DNA of 33,600 nucleotides from Mycoplasma sp. CAG:877 (lineage in GTDB: Bacteria; Bacillota_I; Bacilli_A; RF39; UBA660). Numbering within the stretch: position 1 is the stretch's first letter; every line of letters begins with the position of its first letter. Under the pieces are notes generated by a model. That model had not been told where the DNA came from. It did not search any database and saw only the letters and a list, made by a program, of their open reading frames with translations. Position numbers and translations under genes: made by a program. The stretch is taken from positions 132,438-166,037 of the forward strand of contig HF992493.1 in the NCBI GenBank assembly GCA_000433455.1. The letters are read 5' to 3'. Of the stretch, positions 23,749 through 31,585 are shown in pieces.

Positions 23749-25284
23749 ATGAATACTTTTACACGTTTTTTATTTGAATTTATGTCGGTATTCTTTGGTG
23801 GAGTAGGCATGATATTTAAAGGGCTTTTTAATGGTATTATACAGATTTTTAATGTTAAAGAGTATGCTTATATTATCCAAGTTTATAAGAATGATTTAAA
23901 TGTAGGAGAATGGGTTTTAGTAATAATTGCGATTGTGGTACTTGTTATTTTACTAGGATTAATTATTTTACTTTTCTATTTCCTTATTAAGAAATATTTG
24001 AAGTTTAGAAAGACTTTAGTTGAACAAGAGTCTATGTTAGAAGAGATTGGTAATTTAAATAAAGAGGTTGCTCAACTTGTACAAGAGAAGGAAAAGATAC
24101 TTGCGATGAAAGTATCACAACTTGGACTTAAACCAGGAGAAGAAGCTGAAGTACTTGATGAAGAAGAAGTTAAGGAAGAAGATCCTACTAAACTTGATGA
24201 TAGTAATATCCGTTTTTCAAAGTTACATGCTATCGATATAGCTTATAAAGATTATAAAGTACAAGTATATAATAATAATTTTACTTTGGAAGAGTTGGTT
24301 GAGTTATTTAGAAACTTTGCTGCTTCTAAACTACGTTTGTATTATACAACTAATATGATCAGATTATTTATATCGGCTTTATCAGCAACAAAACTTGTTA
24401 TATTACAAGGTATTTCTGGTACTGGTAAGACTTCACTTGCGTATGCTTGGGGTAAATTTATTAGAAGAGATGCTATTATTGCTTCTGTTCAACCGTCTTG
24501 GAGAGATAGAACTGAGTTATTTGGATACTTCAATGAGTTTACTAAGAAGTTTAATGAAACAGAAGTTTTAAAGAAGATGTATGAAGCAGGTTATACAGAT
24601 GATGTTTATGTAACAGTACTAGATGAAATGAATATTGCACGTGTTGAGTACTACTTTGCTGAAATGTTATCTATTCTTGAAATGCCTACTCGTGAAGAGT
24701 GGATAATTGAACTTGTTCCTAGTGTTTGGGATAGTGACCCAGTTAGATTAAAGGGTGGTAAATTACAAATTCCAGGTAATATGTGGTACATTGGTACAAT
24801 CAATAACGATGATTCAACTTTCGCTGTTACTGATAAGGTATATGACCGTGCTATGCCAATTGATATTAATGATAAAGGTCAAGTATTTGAACCAATTGAT
24901 ACTGATTCAATGAATATTAATAGTTCTTATTTGGAAGGATTATTTAAACAGGCAAAAGAAAGACATCCTTTAACTGAAGAGATGAGTCAAAAGATTAATG
25001 ATATGGACGATTATGTTATTAAACATTTCCGTATAGCTTTTGGTAACCGTATTGTTAAACAGATGAAAGACTTTGTTGCAACATTTGTTGAGTGTGGTGG
25101 TAGAGAAGTAGATGCAGTTGACTATTATATAGCAAGAAAGATTTTAAGAAAGTTTGAACAGTTAAACTTAGCATATATTAGAGATGAAATTGATGGATTT
25201 ATAGAGTTTTTGGATAAGAACTTTGGTAAAGAGAATTTTAATGAGTGTAAAGAATATTTATTAAGACTTAAGAAGATGGTATAG
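23749..25284 (+). CDS. Membrane-anchored McrB-type AAA+ ATPase
   Basis: 511 residues. There is an amphipathic/hydrophobic N-terminus, a TM at about 56-82 (VLVIIAIVVLVILLGLIILL), a coiled coil at about 85-120 and an acidic linker. The McrB-clade AAA+ domain runs from about 195: Walker A GISGTGKTS (221-229), the clade-specific VQPSWRDRTELFGYFN, Walker B VTVLDEMNIAR (289-298) followed by FAEMLSILE, and sensor-1 region MWYIGTINNDDSTF (345-358). The McrB NTxD GTP-specifying motif reads NNDD, so the nucleotide is unclear. The DNA-binding N-terminal domain of restriction McrB is replaced by the membrane anchor. It pairs with the McrC/DUF2357-like 25295 gene. AGGAGG lies upstream. Probably a force-generating hexamer at the membrane. 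Confidence 0.8.
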   Translation: MNTFTRFLFEFMSVFFGGVGMIFKGLFNGIIQIFNVKEYAYIIQVYKNDLNVGEWVLVIIAIVVLVILLGLIILLFYFLIKKYLKFRKTLVEQESMLEEIGNLNKEVAQLVQEKEKILAMKVSQLGLKPGEEAEVLDEEEVKEEDPTKLDDSNIRFSKLHAIDIAYKDYKVQVYNNNFTLEELVELFRNFAASKLRLYYTTNMIRLFISALSATKLVILQGISGTGKTSLAYAWGKFIRRDAIIASVQPSWRDRTELFGYFNEFTKKFNETEVLKKMYEAGYTDDVYVTVLDEMNIARVEYYFAEMLSILEMPTREEWIIELVPSVWDSDPVRLKGGKLQIPGNMWYIGTINNDDSTFAVTDKVYDRAMPIDINDKGQVFEPIDTDSMNINSSYLEGLFKQAKERHPLTEEMSQKINDMDDYVIKHFRIAFGNRIVKQMKDFVATFVECGGREVDAVDYYIARKILRKFEQLNLAYIRDEIDGFIEFLDKNFGKENFNECKEYLLRLKKMV

Positions 25285-25294
25285 GAGGTAGAAT

Positions 25295-26419
25295 ATGGCT
25301 GATACTAATACTAATATAGAAGTAGATGTTGAAGATTTAAAAAATGATTCGTTTATGAATCATCTTAATTCTACCTTACAAGTAAAAAGAGATTATGAAT
25401 TACATGAGTATGATTATGAGTGGTTAGAAATAATAGAAGATGTTTTGCCGTACTTAGATAATATTTTACGTAATCCAAAAAGATTCATTGTTAATGAAGA
25501 AGAGATTGTTAAAGTAGAATTATCTAAGAAGATTACCGTTGAAAGTGTTATTCATTTGACACAGCATACTAATTTAATACAAGATTATAATGCTAAAACT
25601 GGAGATGTTAAACCTTCTAAAGTATTAAATATTAATAAAGAAGAGAGTTTAGATACTTATGAAAATAGATTTATTTTTACTTTGATTAATAACTTGAGGG
25701 TTTTTCTTGATCAGAGAATTGAAAGTACTGGAGAGAATTCATTTTATAAAGATAGTAGAAATTTAAAATATGAAGGTAATTCTAAAGTAGGTACTGATGA
25801 GATTAAGTTTACTTTAACAATAGATGCACTGGATAAGAATATTAAACTACCTGAATCTGGAGTTAGTGATTTATCTTATGCTGATAGACTTAAGAAGATT
25901 AAACAACAGTTAGATGGATTTATGGGTAGTGAATTAATGACTACTCTTGCTAAACTACATGTTGAAAAGGTACGTTCACCAATTAGAAAGACTAACGTAA
26001 TTTTAAAGAATCCGAACTTTAGAAAAGCTGAAGAGTTATGGAACTATATTCAGACTTATGTAAATAAAGATAAGAATGAAGTAGATAAAAAGGATTACTT
26101 TGATGATGGTACTTTAAAGAATGAGTATGATCAGGCAATTTTGATGACTTATATTGCGAATAAAGGAATTTCTAGTAATGGTGAGTTAAGTGAAACAGCA
26201 ATGCTTAGTAATGTTATAGATAGACTTATTTCTAATTTGCTTGATTCTGATGATACTTTGACTGAGGATAATTTAAAAGAGATTTTTATTAAAGAAATTA
26301 GAAAAGTAAAATTAAATAATAATAATAAGAGAAAAGTAATTTTAAGAATATTTAAAGATAGAATGTCTAAAGATAATGATAAGTTGATGGATGACTTTTC
26401 TTTATTAGAAAGGATATAA
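25295..26419 (+). CDS. McrC/DUF2357-like partner of the AAA+ ATPase, no nuclease seen
   Basis: 374 residues, soluble. The central block VLNINKEESLDTYENRFIFT (about 111-130) carries the YENRF signature of the DUF2357/McrC-type partners of McrB ATPases. A later SPIRKTNVILKNPNFRKAEE and LWNYIQ segment matches the TN-x-x-L-K-(D/N)P-x-(Y/F) pattern of the same group. The PD-(D/E)XK nuclease core normally at the C-terminus is not apparent: that part is Lys/Asn-rich helices (KEIRKVKLNNNNKRK). It probably activates the AAA+ ring, as McrC does McrB, without cutting DNA. AGGAGGT overlaps the upstream stop. Family assignment is moderate; loss of nuclease function is inferred. Confidence 0.55.
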   Translation: MADTNTNIEVDVEDLKNDSFMNHLNSTLQVKRDYELHEYDYEWLEIIEDVLPYLDNILRNPKRFIVNEEEIVKVELSKKITVESVIHLTQHTNLIQDYNAKTGDVKPSKVLNINKEESLDTYENRFIFTLINNLRVFLDQRIESTGENSFYKDSRNLKYEGNSKVGTDEIKFTLTIDALDKNIKLPESGVSDLSYADRLKKIKQQLDGFMGSELMTTLAKLHVEKVRSPIRKTNVILKNPNFRKAEELWNYIQTYVNKDKNEVDKKDYFDDGTLKNEYDQAILMTYIANKGISSNGELSETAMLSNVIDRLISNLLDSDDTLTEDNLKEIFIKEIRKVKLNNNNKRKVILRIFKDRMSKDNDKLMDDFSLLERI

Positions 26420-26420
26420 A

Positions 26421-27266
26421 ATGAAGAAGTTATTAGAGAATAAGACATTTCAAATTATATATACGATTATTAAAATATTTGTAGTAGCGATGTTATCTAT
26501 ATATTTGTTATTTGTTATTGTTCAAAGATTTACTAATAATTCTAGTATATTAGGATATAGAGTATTTACTATTGCGACTGGGTCAATGGAGCCTGTGTAT
26601 AATATTAATGATGTTATATTAGTTAAAGATACTGCTCCTAGTACTTTAAAAAAGGGTGATGATATTGCTTATTTAGGTAATAGAGATGCTGTTAAAGGTT
26701 TGATTGTTACCCATAGAATTATTAGAATTGAGACTTTTAGTGATGGAAAAGTTCATTATACTTTGAAGGGTGTTAATAATAAATATGAAGATCCTAGTAT
26801 TACTGAAGATCAAATTCTTGGTAAAGTAGTAGGAAAGTTACCTGTAGTTAATTTTATTAATCATGTTGTTAAAAATATATATGGATTTTTCTTCTTAGTA
26901 TTTTGTCCTTTAGTTTTAGTTATTTTCTTAGAGATTGCGGATACTATAATTGATATGAAATTAGAGAAGAATGAAATACGTTTGATTGAAAAAGAAGATA
27001 AGAAAAGTAAGAAGAAAAATAAAAAAGAAAATATTAGTAATAATGAAGAATTAGATGAAGATGTTGATACTGATACTAGTGTGTTAGATTCTGATGTAGA
27101 GGTTATTGATGATGATCATGTTTTATATTCAGAGGTTGATGTTGTTAGTGGTTATAGTAATACTAATAATGATGAAGAGTTAGTAGAAGATTTGGAATCT
27201 TTGGAAGATATAAATATAGAAAAAAATGTAGGTGATGGAGATGCCGAAGAAGAGGAAGTTATCTAG
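26421..27266 (+). CDS. sipW: SipW-type signal peptidase I (Ser/His) with acidic cytosolic tail
   Basis: 281 residues. N-terminal TM at about 12-35, then ATGSMEPVYNINDVILV with nucleophile Ser55, VTHRII with general-base His98, the GVNNKYEDP box (117-125), and a second TM at about 145-170 (FFFLVFCPLVLVIFLEIA). All SipW/S26B catalytic positions are present. The long C-terminal tail (about 180-281) is Lys-rich, then strongly acidic (DEDVDTDTSVLDSDVEVIDD), and by topology cytosolic; B. subtilis SipW lacks such a tail. The gene follows the McrC-like gene by 1 bp and overlaps the TasA-like 27241 gene, its most obvious substrate. AAAGGA lies upstream. Confidence 0.85.
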   Translation: MKKLLENKTFQIIYTIIKIFVVAMLSIYLLFVIVQRFTNNSSILGYRVFTIATGSMEPVYNINDVILVKDTAPSTLKKGDDIAYLGNRDAVKGLIVTHRIIRIETFSDGKVHYTLKGVNNKYEDPSITEDQILGKVVGKLPVVNFINHVVKNIYGFFFLVFCPLVLVIFLEIADTIIDMKLEKNEIRLIEKEDKKSKKKNKKENISNNEELDEDVDTDTSVLDSDVEVIDDDHVLYSEVDVVSGYSNTNNDEELVEDLESLEDINIEKNVGDGDAEEEEVI

Positions 27267-28017
27267 GAAGAATGCCGAAGATGTATATGTAGCTTTACAA
27301 AAACAAAGAAGAAAGATAAAGAGACGTAGTATTTTTTTAGCACTCTTTGTACTTGGAGTTAATGCTTATGCTTGGTTTGTATTCTTATCAAGTGCAAGTG
27401 TTAATGTAAAGGCTAATGTTGTTTCATGGGATGTAAACTTTTTAGATGAAAATTCACCGGTTAAAGATATGGAAATAATTACTGAAGATTTATATCCTGG
27501 TATGCCTAAATATCAAAAGACTATTAAAGTTTATAATAGAAGTGATGTTAGAGCTAGTTTCTCTTTCAAAGTAGATAGCATTACTGTCCTTGGAGAAGAG
27601 ACTATGAATGGTACTGATACTACGGATGAGGCAGTTAACTATTTGAAAGATACTTATCCTTTTATTGTTACATTTGATTATGATAAAACTGTTCTAGAAA
27701 AAGATGATCATTTAAACTTTACAATTAATATCGAATGGCCATTTGAAAAGGGAGAGGCTTTAGCTAAGGATTATTATAAACTTACTAAACAATATAAGTA
27801 CGATCCATCAGTTAGTTATTATGCATTAATTAATGGTAACTATGTAGAGGAGTCTATTAGTGAGAATGAGTTTAATACTGATAAGACTAATTTATATTTA
27901 GAAAAAGATGATGCTGATAGTTTTTGGGGTAGTACTTGTAAAGCTTATAAAGCAGATAATGAAGAAGTATGTTTTAAATTTCATATTTTATTAACAGTTA
28001 CACAGATAGGAGAGTAA
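27241..28017 (+). CDS. TasA/camelysin-like secreted protein next to sipW
   Basis: 258 residues from the ATG at 27241 (AGGTG six bases upstream; GTG 27232 and ATG 27235 are in frame but too close to it). A very basic N-terminus (KQRRKIKRRS) precedes the signal IFLALFVLGVNAYAWFVFLS, with AYAWF resembling the TYAWFT of the 4946 protein. The mature part has VSWDVNFLDENSP, YPGMPKYQKTIKVYNRSDVR, INIEWPFEKG with a following Tyr-rich segment, and a C-terminal Cys pair (GSTCKAYKADNEEVCF). This is the expected order for TasA/CalY-like proteins. It overlaps sipW by 26 bp, the classic sipW-tasA arrangement. Confidence 0.75.
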   Translation: MPKKRKLSRKNAEDVYVALQKQRRKIKRRSIFLALFVLGVNAYAWFVFLSSASVNVKANVVSWDVNFLDENSPVKDMEIITEDLYPGMPKYQKTIKVYNRSDVRASFSFKVDSITVLGEETMNGTDTTDEAVNYLKDTYPFIVTFDYDKTVLEKDDHLNFTINIEWPFEKGEALAKDYYKLTKQYKYDPSVSYYALINGNYVEESISENEFNTDKTNLYLEKDDADSFWGSTCKAYKADNEEVCFKFHILLTVTQIGE

Positions 28018-28096
28018 AACTCATGTAAAGTAATTTATGTTTACTTGACTTTATTAAGTTTTATGTTTACCTTAAGTATAAGGAGAGTGAATAGTT

Positions 28097-28642
28097 ATGA
28101 ATGAAAACGAAAAAATAGACTTAGGTAGTAGAAATGGACAAAGAGCTTTAGACGAATATTATGGTAAGGGTGCTCCTAGCACTGTACCTGTTGCTAATGG
28201 AAAAACAACTTTTGACTTACCTTTTCAACTTGGTGCATTAGGTGAAAGTGAAATTAGATCTGCTGGTCATATGATTGGTATTTCAGCACCTGATACTTGG
28301 GATGAGAAATCTAGAGAAGAGTTGACTATGACTGTAAATGGTTTATTTGATGAGATGTTTATGTCACCAGAGGATAGAGCGTATGCTAGAGTATGCAGAG
28401 TTGCTAGTTTAAAAGGTCAAGAAGCTCCAGAGAGAACTGATAGACTTGTTGCCGATGAGATGAATTCTGATAGTTTTAAAGAGTATAATTCTTCATTGGA
28501 TAGAATTAAAGGTAGGTTTGAAACTTTTAGAGTGGCTGCTAAAGCTAATGGCTTAGTTAATGATTCTAATTCTCGTGATTTAGATAATATGCTTAAAAAT
28601 AATGCTGTTACTGAGATATCTACTCCTAATAAACATATGTAA
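28097..28642 (+). CDS. Soluble protein of unknown function
   Basis: 181 residues, no signal or membrane segment. A polar N-terminus (GSRNGQRALDEYYGKGAPST) is followed by a compact helical region (about 50-165): LGESEIRSAGHMIGISAPDT, then a charged helix with MSPEDRAYARVCRVASLKGQ. The family is not recognised. AAGGAG at 28080-28085 precedes the ATG. A possible -35 TTGACT at 28045-28050 has only a poor -10, so it may rely on read-through from the sipW operon. A bidirectional terminator follows. Confidence 0.65.
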   Translation: MNENEKIDLGSRNGQRALDEYYGKGAPSTVPVANGKTTFDLPFQLGALGESEIRSAGHMIGISAPDTWDEKSREELTMTVNGLFDEMFMSPEDRAYARVCRVASLKGQEAPERTDRLVADEMNSDSFKEYNSSLDRIKGRFETFRVAAKANGLVNDSNSRDLDNMLKNNAVTEISTPNKHM

Positions 28643-28670
28643 TTAGTATGAATATTTGTTAATTGGGTAT

Positions 28671-28706
28671 AAAAAAATTCATGATTTATATTTCATGAAT
28701 TTTTTT
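28671..28706. terminator. Bidirectional terminator between convergent genes
   Basis: A perfect 14-bp stem, AAAAAAATTCATGA (28671-28684) with its complement at 28693-28706, and an 8-base loop. The A and T runs on either side make it work in both directions, ending the 28097 gene and the minus-strand 28705 gene. Confidence 0.85.
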
Positions 28707-29337
28707 AGGCTTTCTTTTGTGAGAATCTAGCACTAGCTGATATTATTATTTTACTATTTTCATCTATTGCTACTTCTGTGTCTTTTTGATTATTCATTTC
28801 ATTGTCTGCTTCATCATACCATTCAAAATATAATCTTATGATAGTACTTGGAGTATTGTGAATTATTGTACCAGTTATAGAAGTTTGATTTGTATAATCA
28901 ATAATAGTTTGATTAGTATCAGATGGGTTTATAATATAACCAGTTGTTTTTAAATCACTTACAGCGTTATTTTCATCGACTACTAAACTTATTTCATAAG
29001 TAAAGTCAACATCTACATCAGTAGAATCAATTATAATATCACAATGACCTTTAGAACCTGGAGCTAAGACAGAGTCTTTAGTGTATTCATTACCTTCAAA
29101 GATTGGTACTATGTCATTAGTTAGGACACTTTTATTTTCAACAGCTTCATCATTAATCTTAATATTCCATTTAGCTATTTCTAGATTAACATTTCCACTT
29201 ACTTGTTTTCGGTACTTAGCTAGAGAAGTTTGAAATAAATAAGTAAACGATAGGCAAATTATAACTACAAATATAATGATAAAACGTAAATCTTTTTTTG
29301 TATTATTTTCATTTTTCATACTATTACCAACTTTCAT
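28705..29337 (-). CDS. TasA/camelysin-like secreted protein on the opposite strand
   Basis: 210 residues with a basic start, a TM/signal (LRFIIIFVVIICLSFTYLFQTSL) and the motif AKYRKQVSG after it. The mature part has IAKWNIKIND, VLAPGSKGHCDIIIDSTDVD and VDFTYEI, a clear paralogue of the 20433 protein. It ends with RLYFEWYDEAD (W-containing strand) and an IIISASARF strand. The start may be the ATG at 29337 or at 29319; a TATAAT on the minus strand (29356-29351) is so close that 29319 would have the more normal leader. It is the only minus-strand gene of the locus and may be independently regulated. Confidence 0.7.
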   Translation of the reverse strand: MKVGNSMKNENNTKKDLRFIIIFVVIICLSFTYLFQTSLAKYRKQVSGNVNLEIAKWNIKINDEAVENKSVLTNDIVPIFEGNEYTKDSVLAPGSKGHCDIIIDSTDVDVDFTYEISLVVDENNAVSDLKTTGYIINPSDTNQTIIDYTNQTSITGTIIHNTPSTIIRLYFEWYDEADNEMNNQKDTEVAIDENSKIIISASARFSQKKA

Positions 29338-29350
29338 ATTGTTTTGTTGT

Positions 29351-29356
29351 ATTATA
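29351..29356 (-). promoter_or_regulatory. Possible -10 of the minus-strand TasA-like gene
   Basis: A perfect TATAAT on the minus strand. No good -35 is seen 17 bases upstream. It lies only 13 bases from the first ATG, which makes the second ATG (29319) the more natural start. Confidence 0.4.
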
Positions 29357-29440
29357 CTTTTTACTTTATTAACTTAATTTTATCATAAAGAGATGGATTG
29401 TTAAATAGGAAAATTGTGATATTATATTAGTGGTGATGTT

Positions 29441-29761
29441 ATGAGTTTAAAAGATCAATATAAATTATTAATACTTGGATATTATGGAGTGGTTTCACTT
29501 GATGAGTATGATTTAAAAGTATATGTATTAAAAGATATAGAGGAGTATATAAAAACCTTTATTGAGATAAATCCAATTAAAGACTTTGATTATAAGAATG
29601 AAGCTTTAAAGTATGTAGAAGAAGCTAGTTTAAAGACTAAGTTACAGGATGCATTAATTGTGCTTCATAAGATTAAGTCTTCAATGGAAGTAGTATTGTT
29701 AGTAAAGAAACATTTGAAAGAAATTGAATTAAGAGAAAAAGAAGAGAGAAATTGTAATTAG
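29441..29761 (+). CDS. Small helical protein of unknown function
   Basis: 106 residues, soluble. Helical throughout: LKDQYKLLILGYYGVVSLDE, then KDIEEYIKTFIEINPIKDFD and a charged C-terminal helix (LVKKHLKEIELREKEERNC). No family is recognised. GGTGAT lies upstream of the ATG. It is divergent from the minus-strand TasA-like gene. A possible weak promoter, TTGTTA (29398) with TATATT (29423), has a long spacer. The terminator stem overlaps its last codons. Confidence 0.65.
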   Translation: MSLKDQYKLLILGYYGVVSLDEYDLKVYVLKDIEEYIKTFIEINPIKDFDYKNEALKYVEEASLKTKLQDALIVLHKIKSSMEVVLLVKKHLKEIELREKEERNCN

Positions 29762-29780
29762 GGTTTTACAATTTCTTTTA
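29748..29780 (+). terminator. Terminator overlapping a stop codon and the next promoter
   Basis: GAAATTGTAA (29748-29757) pairs perfectly with TTACAATTTC (29766-29775), followed by TTTTATT. The stop TAG (29759-29761) is in the loop. Confidence 0.8.
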
Positions 29781-29793
29781 TTAACATTATAAT
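29765..29793 (+). promoter_or_regulatory. Promoter whose -35 lies in a terminator arm
   Basis: TTTACA (29765-29770), a 17-base spacer and TATAAT (29788-29793): 5/6 and 6/6 matches. The -35 is part of the right arm of the preceding terminator hairpin. Confidence 0.7.
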
Positions 29794-29818
29794 ATACTGT
29801 ATTTAGAGGTGATTGGGT

Positions 29819-30685
29819 TTGAATATATTTATTTGGTTATTTTATTTAGTATTTGGATTTTTGGTATTTTTACTTAGTGATTATCTTAATAAAAAATATA
29901 AGTTTACAAGGATACAGAGTTTAGTATTTTCAATCTTTTTTGTATTAGTACTTGCGGGTATTTCAGGTAGACTTGGTTTTAGTAAATTTAATGAAAATAT
30001 ATTTTTAGTATTAGTATTTAAGTTTATAATAGAACTTTTCTATAATATATATTTTTTAGAAGGAGATTATTTTAATAAAGAAGATAATAATGTTAAGTGG
30101 GCAATTATAGAAATATTTTTAATGTTTTATTTAGATCAGGAACTTATTATCAAAGTTAATGATATTTTCTTGGCAGGAGAAGATTTAAAGATAATAGTTT
30201 GGATGTTTATGATTTTCTATATTTATAACTTTTATAAGAATTGTACTGTTAATAAGAGAGCTGTCGTTACTGAGGAGAGAAAGATTTCTAAAGAAAAGAT
30301 TGCGATTAGTTTTGCTAGATGTAAGATTATGTATGGAGAAGATGTAAAATTAAAAGATGATAAAAATAAACTTATTGTTTATTCAATTATGATTCTTAAT
30401 AATTATGAAAGACCTAGTGTATTAAGAAAGATTGATAATACTATGTTTAAGATTAATGGATTACCTAGAAAACTTGGGATTATGCAAATTTTATCTAAGA
30501 AGTTTATTACAGATAGTGAAAGTATAGAGATAGTTTGTAAAAAAATAGATAAGTTATGTGAAAAGAGTAAGGGAAGTAAAGTTAAAAATAAAAATTATAA
30601 AGATGTATTTGTTAGTTATGATAAGAAGAGTAGTGAAAAATTAATTTATATATATGAGGAACTTGAAAAATTTAGTGTTTTATAA
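29819..30685 (+). CDS. Polytopic membrane protein with a C-terminal GIMQ-containing domain
   Basis: 288 residues from TTG at 29819 (GAGGTGAT at 29805-29812; another TTG at 29813 is too close to it). The N-terminal half has about five TM segments (LFYLVFGFLVFLLS, SLVFSIFFVLVLAG, IFLVLVFKFIIELFY, AIIEIFLMFYL, IVWMFMIFYIYNFY). A soluble domain of about 145 residues follows, with MILNNYERPSVLRKIDNTMF and then LPRKLGIMQILSKKFITDSE. GIMQ recalls the GxMQ motif of lysozyme-like transglycosylases, but the similarity is short and no fold assignment is secure. A peptidoglycan role is a guess. Confidence 0.65.
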   Translation: MNIFIWLFYLVFGFLVFLLSDYLNKKYKFTRIQSLVFSIFFVLVLAGISGRLGFSKFNENIFLVLVFKFIIELFYNIYFLEGDYFNKEDNNVKWAIIEIFLMFYLDQELIIKVNDIFLAGEDLKIIVWMFMIFYIYNFYKNCTVNKRAVVTEERKISKEKIAISFARCKIMYGEDVKLKDDKNKLIVYSIMILNNYERPSVLRKIDNTMFKINGLPRKLGIMQILSKKFITDSESIEIVCKKIDKLCEKSKGSKVKNKNYKDVFVSYDKKSSEKLIYIYEELEKFSVL

Positions 30686-30688
30686 TTC

Positions 30689-30717
30689 TTTTCAAAAACT
30701 ATAAATTATGGTATATT
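30689..30717 (+). promoter_or_regulatory. Promoter for the lipoprotein gene
   Basis: TTTTCA (30689-30694), a 17-base spacer and TATATT (30712-30717) with TGG immediately upstream (extended -10). Confidence 0.55.
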
Positions 30718-30739
30718 CTTACTATAAGGTAGGGATATT

Positions 30740-31573
30740 ATGAAGAATAAAATTGTGTTGGTTGTAAGTTTTCTTATAGTTTCTTTTTTTTGTACTGGAT
30801 GTATGGGGAATGTTACTAGAGGTATAAGACATGCGGGTTTTAATTTGTCTGAGAGTGAATTTACGTGTAATTTATTATTATCAGGTAAGAAGAATGAGAA
30901 AGCTTATACTAAGTTAAAATATGTTAGTTCTACTAAGGCTATTACTGCTGATGGAAAAGTATATGAGATTTCATTGGGACAGAAGTTTTCTAATGAACAG
31001 AATTGTATGGCAACAGATAAGTTTACTAAGAAGGTAGTTGCGATAATGGATGATAGTATTATTAAAGCTGATGATGGTAACTTTTATTATTTAAATGCTA
31101 ATGGTAATACTGATGCTTATTCACAAGTTACGGTTAATGATAATGCTTATGGTGTTTATAGTGTTTTATTTAGTGATGAGAATGTAGTTAAGATAGTTAC
31201 TGTAGATGGTAATTCTGGTATATATTATGTATTAAAAAATGATGGTAATATTTATAAAATTATAGTTACTAGAGCTAGTTCAGAAATGTCTTATATTTTA
31301 GCAAGTAGTGAGATAGTTTATAGTAAGGGTAGATATGGTAAGATAATTGATTTTAATTATGTTGGAGCAAATACTGGTACTTATATTTGGACTGAGGATT
31401 CAATATATAGAATGAAGAAGGCTAATAGTGATGCGTGTGGTAAGTATGCTGATGTTAAGTGCGAATATGTAATGGAAGAAGATGTTGAGTTAATTAAGTA
31501 TATGGATTATGTATTTGGCTTTAATGGACAATTGCTAATTAGTTCTTATGGTAAGGTATTTAATGTTATATAG
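30740..31573 (+). CDS. Lipoprotein with propeller-like repeats
   Basis: 277 residues. The signal KNKIVLVVSFLIVSFFCTGC ends in a lipobox-like FCTGC with Cys21 as the lipidation site; Cys at -3 in place of Leu is unusual. The rest is beta-rich, with spaced motifs TADGKVYEI, ADDGNFYYL, KNDGNIYKI, TEDSIYRM and SSYGKVFNV, each about 40-60 residues apart, resembling blades of an RCC1- or YncE-type propeller. There are no catalytic motifs. It is presumably a surface-exposed binding protein. It lies 12 bp upstream of the methyltransferase gene, probably in the same transcript. Confidence 0.7.
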   Translation: MKNKIVLVVSFLIVSFFCTGCMGNVTRGIRHAGFNLSESEFTCNLLLSGKKNEKAYTKLKYVSSTKAITADGKVYEISLGQKFSNEQNCMATDKFTKKVVAIMDDSIIKADDGNFYYLNANGNTDAYSQVTVNDNAYGVYSVLFSDENVVKIVTVDGNSGIYYVLKNDGNIYKIIVTRASSEMSYILASSEIVYSKGRYGKIIDFNYVGANTGTYIWTEDSIYRMKKANSDACGKYADVKCEYVMEEDVELIKYMDYVFGFNGQLLISSYGKVFNVI

Positions 31574-31585
31574 AGGGTGATGTTT

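Noticed and set aside
23749..26419. A type IV (McrBC) restriction system
   Set aside because: The ATPase is membrane-anchored with no DNA-binding domain, the partner shows no nuclease motif, and the surroundings are secretion genes without a methylase or other defence genes.
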